This document shows, in pieces, positions 5,169-10,359 of a stretch of 10,359 nt of DNA. The stretch comes from Comamonas sp. lk (GTDB lineage Bacteria; Pseudomonadota; Gammaproteobacteria; Burkholderiales; Burkholderiaceae_C). The stretch lies in contig CAMDKE010000072.1 in NCBI GenBank assembly GCA_945901215.1, positions 1-10,359 of the forward strand, read 5' to 3'. Position 1 is the first letter of the stretch; each line of letters begins with the position of its first letter. Below the pieces are notes generated by a model. That model was given only the letters and a program-made list of their open reading frames with translations, had not been told where the DNA came from and did no database searches. The position numbers and the translations under genes were made by a program.

Positions 5169-7694
5169 ATGCAAAAGAAAAATAACCACAAACCCCTTGC
5201 AATCACCAATTTCCCCAAAACCGCTTGCGTTTTGCTGCTATCGGCTGCCTTAAGTCACTGGGCCAACGCCCAAAACGCAGCCACCTTGCCTGCGGTGGAA
5301 GTGGTTGGCAGCATGCCATTGCCCGGACTGGGCCAGCCACGCAACGAGATCGCGGCACCGGTGCAAAGTGCCACCCAAAGTGACCTAAAGAATAGCGGCG
5401 CACTGGAGCTGGGCGATTTCATGAACCGCCAGCTCGGCAGCGTGCACGTTAATGAAACCCAAGGCAACCCCTACCAGATGGACGTGAACTACCGCGGCTA
5501 CACCGCTTCACCTCTGCTGGGCACTCCTCAGGGATTGTCTGTCTATATGGACGGCGTGCGCATGAATCAGCCCTTTGGTGATGTGGTGAGCTGGGATTTG
5601 GTTCCGCGCTCGGCCATCTCCAGCATTACGCTGATGCCTGGCTCCAACCCTCTGTTCGGCCTCAATACCTTGGGCGGAGCCCTGTCGGTACAGACCAAAG
5701 ACGGCAAGCACGATCCAGGTACCTCTCTACAAACCACCGTGGGCAGCTATGGCCGCAAGTCGCTGGAGTTTGAACATGGCAGCAGCAATGAGCAAGGACT
5801 GGCCACCTACGTCAACGCCAATCTGTTCCACGACGACGGTTGGCGCAAAATTTCCGCCTCCGACGTGCGCCAGCTCTTTGGCAAGCTGAGCTGGCAAGAC
5901 GCGAGCACGGATGTGGCCATCAGCCTGTCGCATGCCGACAATGAACTCAACGGCAACGGCCTGCAAGAAATGTCCCAGTTAGAGCGAGACCGCACCAGCG
6001 TTTACACCGCACCGGATATCACCAAGAATCACTCCACCCAGCTCAATCTGACGGCCAGCCACGCGCTGAGTGAAAACCTGGTTTTTTCCGGCAACCTGTA
6101 CTACCGCGACATCCAAACCACCAGCTTCAATGCAGATATCAATGAGGACTCGTTAAACCAAAACGTCTACCAGCTCAGCACCGATGATACGGACGCCTTG
6201 GCAGCAGCAGGCTACGCAGGCTACCCGGAAAGTGGCCCTACCGCATCGAACACGCCCTTCCCCTACTGGCGCTGCATTGCCCAGGCACTGCAACTTGACG
6301 AGCCCGGCGAAAAGTGCAACGGCCTGATCAACCGTTCACAAACTGCCCAGCAAAACTACGGCTTCTCGGGACAGATGACGCTGGCTTCTGAATGGGCAGG
6401 CAAGCGCAACCAATTTGTAGCCGGTGTAGGTTATGACGCCAGCCGCATCAGCTTTGCCCAGCTGACGCAACTGGGCTACATCAACCCCGACCACACGGTG
6501 ACTGGCGTGAACGCCTATGCCGACGGTGTGCGAGGCGGTGTTGTGGACGGTGCGCCCTACGACACGCAGGTTGACCTGACGGGGCATGTGCGCACTTGGA
6601 GCGTCTATGCAAGCGACACCCTGTCCTTGCAAAAAAATCTGCACCTGACACTTTCGGGCCGCTACAACAGCACCACAGTGGAAAACCGCGATCAGCGTCA
6701 CTCCGCAACCGACCCCGCCTCACTCAGCAGTGACAACACATTTGCGCGCCTCAATCCGGCGTTGGGCCTGAGCTATAGCCCGACGGGTACCCTGAATGTT
6801 TACGCCGGCTATGGCGAAAGCAGCCGCGCGCCCACCGGGATCGAATTGGGCTGCGCCAACCCTGAGCAGCCCTGCAAACTACCCAATGCCATGGCAGGCG
6901 ATCCACCGCTAAGCCAAGTGGTGACACGCACCATCGAACTGGGTCTGCGCGGCAAGGCCAGCGCCAACCTGCAGTGGAATGCGGGCATATTCAGTGCAGA
7001 AAACCAAGACGACATCCTGTTTGTGGCCGATAACCAGGCCGGCTATGGCTACTTCAAGAATTTTGGTCAAACCCGACGCCAGGGCTTGGAGCTCGGGTTC
7101 TCCGGCAAGCATGGCAGCCTGCGCTGGGGCGCCCAATACACCTGGTTGAATGCCACCTACCAAAGCGTGGAAACTGTCAATGGAACAGGCAACAGCAGCA
7201 ACGAAAGTGCCGCCAGCGGCAGTCCGGGGCTGGACGGCAACATCACGATCCAGGCGGGTGACCGCTTGCCCCTGGTGCCACAGAACATGCTCAAACTGTA
7301 TGCCAACTATGCCGCCACACCGGCACTTTCGCTGAATGCCAGCATGGTAGCGGTGGGTGGATCACTCGCCAGGGGCAACGAGAACAACGGCCATGTGGCA
7401 GACGGCACGTTCTACCAGGGCCCCGGCGAGGTGGCCGGCTATGCGGTGTTCCACTTGGGAGCCAACTACAGCATGTCGCAGAGTTGGCAGCTCAGCACCC
7501 AGATCAATAATGTCTTTGATACGCGCTACAACACGGCGGCACAGTTGGGCGGCAACGGCTTTGACGCCAATGGCAATTTCTCGGCCCGTGCTTTAGGGGG
7601 CTCTGATGCAGATGGCTATCCAGTGCCTCAATCCACCTTCTACGCCCCTGGCGCGCCACGGCTGATATCGGTGAGTTTGCGCTATGTGTTTTGA
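5169..7694 (+). CDS. TonB-dependent outer-membrane receptor
   Basis: This is an 841-residue receptor if begun at ATG 5169. That start gives a normal signal peptide (basic N-terminus, hydrophobic core ACVLLLSAAL, AxA-type cleavage after Ala34). GTG 5142 would add nine residues and is less likely; neither has a good ribosome-binding site. PAVEVVG (41-47) resembles a TonB box. The plug domain (about 55-185) contains VNYRGYTASPLLGTPQGLSV, YMDGVRMNQPFGDVV and GSNPLFGLNTLGGALSVQTK, typical of the family. The rest is the 22-strand barrel, ending in the outer-membrane signature SLRYVF with terminal Phe. Two cysteine pairs (C369/C383 and C562/C569, the latter in GCANPEQPC) probably form loop disulphides. 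It imports a ligand using TonB-ExbB-ExbD energy. Siderophore, haem, cobalamin, metal or carbohydrate cannot be distinguished. The two-component pair upstream is the probable regulator. Confidence 0.93.
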   Translation: MQKKNNHKPLAITNFPKTACVLLLSAALSHWANAQNAATLPAVEVVGSMPLPGLGQPRNEIAAPVQSATQSDLKNSGALELGDFMNRQLGSVHVNETQGNPYQMDVNYRGYTASPLLGTPQGLSVYMDGVRMNQPFGDVVSWDLVPRSAISSITLMPGSNPLFGLNTLGGALSVQTKDGKHDPGTSLQTTVGSYGRKSLEFEHGSSNEQGLATYVNANLFHDDGWRKISASDVRQLFGKLSWQDASTDVAISLSHADNELNGNGLQEMSQLERDRTSVYTAPDITKNHSTQLNLTASHALSENLVFSGNLYYRDIQTTSFNADINEDSLNQNVYQLSTDDTDALAAAGYAGYPESGPTASNTPFPYWRCIAQALQLDEPGEKCNGLINRSQTAQQNYGFSGQMTLASEWAGKRNQFVAGVGYDASRISFAQLTQLGYINPDHTVTGVNAYADGVRGGVVDGAPYDTQVDLTGHVRTWSVYASDTLSLQKNLHLTLSGRYNSTTVENRDQRHSATDPASLSSDNTFARLNPALGLSYSPTGTLNVYAGYGESSRAPTGIELGCANPEQPCKLPNAMAGDPPLSQVVTRTIELGLRGKASANLQWNAGIFSAENQDDILFVADNQAGYGYFKNFGQTRRQGLELGFSGKHGSLRWGAQYTWLNATYQSVETVNGTGNSSNESAASGSPGLDGNITIQAGDRLPLVPQNMLKLYANYAATPALSLNASMVAVGGSLARGNENNGHVADGTFYQGPGEVAGYAVFHLGANYSMSQSWQLSTQINNVFDTRYNTAAQLGGNGFDANGNFSARALGGSDADGYPVPQSTFYAPGAPRLISVSLRYVF

Positions 7695-7822
7695 TCGTTT
7701 CTCAAAGGGGCAAACTGTCACTCACCAGAGAAGTTTTTTCGGCGGATAAGTCCTTTTTGATCCTTATGGTGAGCGGCTTCCAAACGCTCATACAGGGGTG
7801 GGTTCCGCCTGAATGACAACAG

Positions 7823-7835
7823 GCAGGCTGCCTGC
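7823..7835. repeat. short perfect palindrome GCAGGC-T-GCCTGC
   Basis: Two 6-bp arms are separated by one base. It lies 7-19 bp before the point where recognisable acetyltransferase homology begins (7842), so it may mark the deletion junction or a protein-binding site. It is too tight (1-base loop) to be a good RNA hairpin and has no following U-tract. Confidence 0.4.
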
Positions 7836-7841
7836 GCGGAT

Positions 7842-7967
7842 ACAGCCTTCGTTTCCATCGCGGACGCAAAAGATGAAAAGACGAAGGCGTTCTATGCGCA
7901 ATACGGTTTCTTTGCGTATGTTGACGCGGGCCAAAAAACGCATACTGTGCCCCATGCTGACACCTGA
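7842..7967 (+). pseudogene. C-terminal remnant of a GNAT N-acetyltransferase
   Basis: In the frame containing 7845-7847, the translation reads AFVSIADAKDEKTKAFYAQYGF and then about 18 more residues to TGA 7965-7967. The DAKDEKTKAFYAQYGF segment matches the last acetyl-CoA-binding helix and strand of GNAT enzymes, especially TacT/AtaT-like toxins, where (D/H)AKDxxAKAFYxxxGF is typical. No homology or start codon is visible upstream, so the first three-quarters of the protein, including the R/Q-x-x-G-x-G/A acetyl-CoA loop, is missing. The glutathione S-transferase ATG at 7954 lies inside this remnant in another frame, so the stub also supplies that gene's leader. I see no antitoxin (DUF1778/RHH) fragment. 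Confidence 0.55.
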
Positions 7968-8598
7968 AGCCCACCCACCTTCTTCCCTGCCCATCCTGTA
8001 CTCCTTTCGGCGCTGCCCCTACGCCATGCGGGCTCGGCTGGCATTGCAGGCCGCTAGCCAGGCGGTGGAGCACCGCGAGATTGTGCTCAAAAACAAGCCA
8101 GCCGACATGCTGCGCGCCTCGCCCAAAGGTACGGTGCCGGTTCTGGTGCTGGCCAACGGAATGGTGCTGGACGAAAGCCTGGACATCATGCGTTGGGCCT
8201 TGGAGCGCTATGACAACCAGGGCTGGTTAGCGGCCGATGAAGGAAGCCGCCAAAACGATTGGACTCTGATTGCACAAAACGACGGAGAGTTCAAATTCCA
8301 CCTAGACCGCTACAAGTACCCACACCGCTACGGGCTTGCCGACGGCCTGGCACACAGGGAACTGGCGCGGGGATTCCTGGGCTGTTTGCAAGATCGCCTG
8401 ACGCTGCAAGGTTTCCTCAGCGGCGCGCGCTTCGGTCTTGCCGACGCCGCCATCGCACCGTTCGTACGCCAGTTTGCGCACACCGACAAGGCGTGGTTTG
8501 CGAATCAAGCCTGGAGCAATCTCGCGCAATGGTTGCAAGACTTTGAAGCGTCTGCTGCTTTTACGCAGGTGATGAAAAAGCACCCGGTGTGGTCGTGA
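7954..8598 (+). CDS. glutathione S-transferase family protein (CPYA type)
   Basis: This 214-residue soluble protein has a thioredoxin-fold N-terminal domain containing C21-P22-Y23-A24 (RRCPYAMRARLAL), a glutaredoxin-2-like active site. SPKGTVPVL (56-64) carries the cis-proline P62, and DES (73-75) binds the gamma-glutamyl end of glutathione. The all-helical C-terminal domain contains GARFGLADAAIAPFVRQFA, the N-capping/hydrophobic staple region of GSTs. It probably uses glutathione for thiol exchange or conjugation in the cytoplasm; the substrate is unknown. The start is ATG 7954, where the family N-terminus begins. The frame stays open to 7813, but those 47 codons have no family resemblance and overlap the GNAT remnant. 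It converges on nnrS with only 19 nt between stops and no clear terminator between them. Confidence 0.87.
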   Translation: MLTPEAHPPSSLPILYSFRRCPYAMRARLALQAASQAVEHREIVLKNKPADMLRASPKGTVPVLVLANGMVLDESLDIMRWALERYDNQGWLAADEGSRQNDWTLIAQNDGEFKFHLDRYKYPHRYGLADGLAHRELARGFLGCLQDRLTLQGFLSGARFGLADAAIAPFVRQFAHTDKAWFANQAWSNLAQWLQDFEASAAFTQVMKKHPVWS

Positions 8599-8617
8599 GC
8601 TGCGCACGCTAAGTCAT

Positions 8618-9787
8618 TCAATCCCAAACCAAAATACGCCAATACCGTAAGGCATACACGGCAAAACCGGTGGACCACAGGATGGCGGACGCCAAAACTG
8701 CAACTCTGATCAGCGACGGGTCGAGCAAAGGAATGCCAACACGCACCCACGCAGCAGCCGCCACCATGGCGTAACAGCTGATCTCCGCCTTCCCTGCAAG
8801 CAGTCTTCTTCCGGTGTGACCCAAGGCCGTGCGCGTGATCATGCCGATGACCATGCCACCAATGGCGCCGGTGGTCAGCGCATGGTTAGCAAGCGATGGT
8901 GAAATCCAATCCATGGCCGCCATGGCGCGCAACGCCAAGTGCAGTGGAATCCAAGCATAAGCAGCATGCAGCACCCAAACCAAGGGAGTTTTGAATGTCT
9001 TCCAAGGCTGCCAAAAACACAGGCGAATCAGGTGGGCCAGCATGGTCAGCAGGGCCAACAGCGCCAAGGAAACACCCGTCACCTGCAATGCGTCTGCGAC
9101 CAAAAGCAGCAAAACCAAACCCAATGCGATTTTTTCGATCCAAGGTTTGCGAACCGCCTTTGCTCCAGGTACCGCGTTGTTGGTAAACATGGGGATCACC
9201 CGCCCGCCCATCAAGCAGATGACAAACAGCATGGCATCGAGCCCGAGAAAGATCCCTGCCCACCCCGGAACATGAAGTACGTCGAGCCCATTGAGGTGCA
9301 CCATCAGTTGGGCCAATGCCATCAGCACCAGCAGGGCGACGAAAAAATAGTTGCGGCGGTTGCGCGCTTTGTACAAAGGGATGGCCAATGCGGTGGCAAC
9401 GGCAAGCGGAAAGGCCACATTCACTCCGGCTGCCAGCCAGCCCCACGGCAAGAGCACCAACACCCTGCCCGCCACCCACAAAGCCGCCAGAGCGGCTAGG
9501 TAGGCTCCTTTGGGTGTGGGCTGACCAGACCAGTTCTGTCCTGCTGTCAATAGAAAACCTGTCAGAACAGCGAGGGTGAATCCGAACAGCATCTCATGGG
9601 CATGCCACATCGGACCATGCAAATAGGCCTTGGGCAAAAGGCCGCTGAATTGCAGTGCCCAGACCCCTACGGAAAGTGCGGCAAAGCTGCTGGCCAACAA
9701 ATAAAAGGGGCGAAACCCAAGGTCCCATAAGGCAAATCGGGAGCTTGTGCCCTTGTGCAGGTTCTTCATTTGGATCAAAGTACCCAT
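8618..9787 (-). CDS. nnrS: NnrS family haem-copper membrane protein
   Basis: This 389-residue inner-membrane protein has about 12 hydrophobic segments, the normal size for NnrS. Family hallmarks are LGFRPFYLLA (23-32), MWHAHEMLFGF (60-70) with likely metal ligands H62 and H64, GGRVIPMFTNNA (194-205), H302 in ANHALTTGAIGGM, and RTALGHTGR (319-327) with H324. NnrS is found with denitrification genes and is associated with relief of nitrosative stress, including protection of iron metabolism from nitric oxide. Two starts are possible: ATG 9787, or ATG 9769 (Met7), which matches the family N-terminus about as well. Neither has a strong ribosome-binding site. An FNR/DNR-like box lies 30 bp upstream of 9787. 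The gene follows a small conserved gene on the same strand after 96 nt. Confidence 0.95.
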   Translation of the reverse strand: MGTLIQMKNLHKGTSSRFALWDLGFRPFYLLASSFAALSVGVWALQFSGLLPKAYLHGPMWHAHEMLFGFTLAVLTGFLLTAGQNWSGQPTPKGAYLAALAALWVAGRVLVLLPWGWLAAGVNVAFPLAVATALAIPLYKARNRRNYFFVALLVLMALAQLMVHLNGLDVLHVPGWAGIFLGLDAMLFVICLMGGRVIPMFTNNAVPGAKAVRKPWIEKIALGLVLLLLVADALQVTGVSLALLALLTMLAHLIRLCFWQPWKTFKTPLVWVLHAAYAWIPLHLALRAMAAMDWISPSLANHALTTGAIGGMVIGMITRTALGHTGRRLLAGKAEISCYAMVAAAAWVRVGIPLLDPSLIRVAVLASAILWSTGFAVYALRYWRILVWD

Positions 9788-9816
9788 GTTGTGAGGCCGT
9801 TCAAATGGAAAATGGG

Positions 9817-9830
9817 TTGACCGCAGTCAT
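9817..9830 (-). promoter_or_regulatory. candidate FNR/DNR/NNR-type box upstream of nnrS
   Basis: The plus strand reads TTGAC-CGCA-GTCAT: two 5-bp half-sites with 9 of 10 positions fitting the TTGAC/T-N4-G/ATCAA pattern of the FNR-CRP superfamily regulators that control nitric oxide genes. The centre is at 9823.5. Class II spacing of 41.5 bp would place transcription start near 9782, favouring translation from ATG 9769. No clear -10 hexamer is visible at the expected place, so this stays tentative. Confidence 0.4.
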
Positions 9831-9883
9831 TGCTGATACGCCCTCCCCTGCACCTCTGTTTGAACGCCAAGGCCTGACGTGCA

Positions 9884-10288
9884 TCACTTTAGGGCGACGG
9901 ATAAACCCTGCCGGTCCAAGGCCAGATAACCCGCTATCTCTCCCCGCTTGATGTTTTCAACCATGGTCTTCAAGGCCCCGTCCACTTCTTTGCCGCCTGG
10001 CACGCTTTGGCTGCTCCCTGACATAGCCGCGCAAAACACCAGGCGCCAGGGGTAGCCGAATTGCGCTGCCTGAAGGACCAGGGCTTCAAAAGAGGACAGG
10101 CCGTCTGGACTTTTTTCCACAGACATGATGGGCACCAGCGAGCCGCCATGCCCGGCTTCGAACCCCGCTCGCTGCTGCGCATTGGCATCGTTCGCAAGCA
10201 CTGCGTCGACAAAGACAAACAGCAAACGCTGCGGCAAGGGCTGTGCGCGTGCCACCCGCAGCAGATCAGAAAAATTCTCAATGTTCAT
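9884..10288 (-). CDS. small conserved protein often labelled 'ribonucleotide reductase subunit alpha'; function unknown
   Basis: This 134-residue soluble protein has no signal peptide or membrane segment. The order NFSDLLRVARAQPLPQRLLFVF, GFEAGHGGSLVPIMSVEKSP and FGYPWRLVFCAAMSG, ending with ...MVENIKRGEIAGYLALDRQG, matches a small Pseudomonas/Burkholderiales family. From memory, automated pipelines call this family ribonucleotide reductase subunit alpha. It has none of the NrdA radical-chain cysteines and is far too short, so that name should not be taken as function. ATG 10288 is preceded by GAGG at suitable spacing. It overlaps by ATGA the stop of a gene entering from the right edge, suggesting coupled translation. 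nnrS lies 96 nt downstream on the same strand, so a link to nitrosative or anaerobic metabolism is possible but unproven. Confidence 0.8.
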   Translation of the reverse strand: MNIENFSDLLRVARAQPLPQRLLFVFVDAVLANDANAQQRAGFEAGHGGSLVPIMSVEKSPDGLSSFEALVLQAAQFGYPWRLVFCAAMSGSSQSVPGGKEVDGALKTMVENIKRGEIAGYLALDRQGLSVALK

Positions 10289-10359
10289 AGGGCCCTCGTC
10301 GGTAGACAGGTCACATACTGGCTCGTATCGGGCCGGGTGCGCACGGGCTTGCCGTGCTG
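10285..10359 (-). CDS. 3' end of an unidentified gene
   Basis: Twenty-four codons enter from the window edge and end in TGA at 10287-10285, overlapping the ATG of the next gene as ATGA. The visible tail is HGKPVRTRPDTSQYV followed by TCLPTRAL, which I do not recognise. About 19 of 24 third positions are G or C, clearly more than in the competing frame (the one that would extend the downstream gene), which supports this frame as coding. The alternative is that the downstream protein starts further upstream, outside the window. Confidence 0.45.
   Translation of the reverse strand, partial: QHGKPVRTRPDTSQYVTCLPTRAL

Noticed and set aside
7770..7790. TGAGCG / CGCTCA stem-loop after the receptor gene as a terminator
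   Set aside because: No U-tract follows on either strand. The T6 at 7734-7739 has only a weak 5-bp stem with a long loop before it.
7813..7953. 47-codon N-terminal extension of the glutathione S-transferase
   Set aside because: It overlaps the GNAT remnant in another frame, and GST homology begins at 7954.
9765..9778. TTGAT-CCAA-ATGAA as a second FNR-type box
   Set aside because: It contains the ATG 9769 start codon and would lie downstream of the probable transcription start; likely chance.

Overview
This window looks like a chromosomal segment of a betaproteobacterium of the order Burkholderiales, most likely Comamonadaceae (Rhodoferax/Polaromonas-like). I infer this from recall of protein families, not from a search: the NnrS protein, the small protein often labelled 'ribonucleotide reductase subunit alpha', the CPYA-type glutathione S-transferase, and the remnant of a COG2509-type FAD oxidoreductase are all typical of that group. 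Codon use is moderately GC-rich on the right and visibly more AT-rich in the surface-polysaccharide genes on the left.

Left region (1-1947, minus strand). A consensus-like sigma70 promoter (1868-1895) drives a structured RNA of about 330 nt (1530-1859). Its conserved blocks and helix order match bacterial RNase P RNA, but the molecule is reduced and its core is altered. About 30 nt beyond the RNA 3' end, a family 2 glycosyltransferase begins with GTG. It overlaps or abuts an O-antigen-ligase-like membrane protein that runs off the window. The RNA promoter may therefore also supply the two polysaccharide genes. A perfect inverted repeat overlaps the -10 hexamer, and a 17-bp tandem repeat lies just upstream of the -35.

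Middle region (1948-7694, plus strand). A frameshifted N-terminal stub of an FAD-dependent oxidoreductase (1948-2122) abuts an intact YbfB/YjiJ-type MFS transporter. This is followed by a NarX/NreB-like histidine kinase overlapping its LuxR-type response regulator by ATGA, then a large TonB-dependent outer-membrane receptor. The kinase has almost no periplasmic sensor. The arrangement suggests that the two-component pair controls the receptor and perhaps the transporter, but the substrate cannot be read from sequence.

Right region (7695-10359). The C-terminal remnant of a GNAT acetyltransferase (7842-7967) runs into the start of an intact glutathione S-transferase. Converging on it from the minus strand are nnrS (membrane haem-copper protein of the nitric oxide response), a small conserved protein, and the last 24 codons of a further gene joined to that protein by an ATGA overlap. 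A symmetric FNR/DNR-like box lies immediately upstream of nnrS.

The item most worth attention is the divergent RNase P-like RNA. It folds cleanly, with several GNRA/UUCG-capped stems, and has a good promoter. It lacks the P13/P14 domain and carries changes in nucleotides that are nearly invariant in bacterial RNase P RNA.
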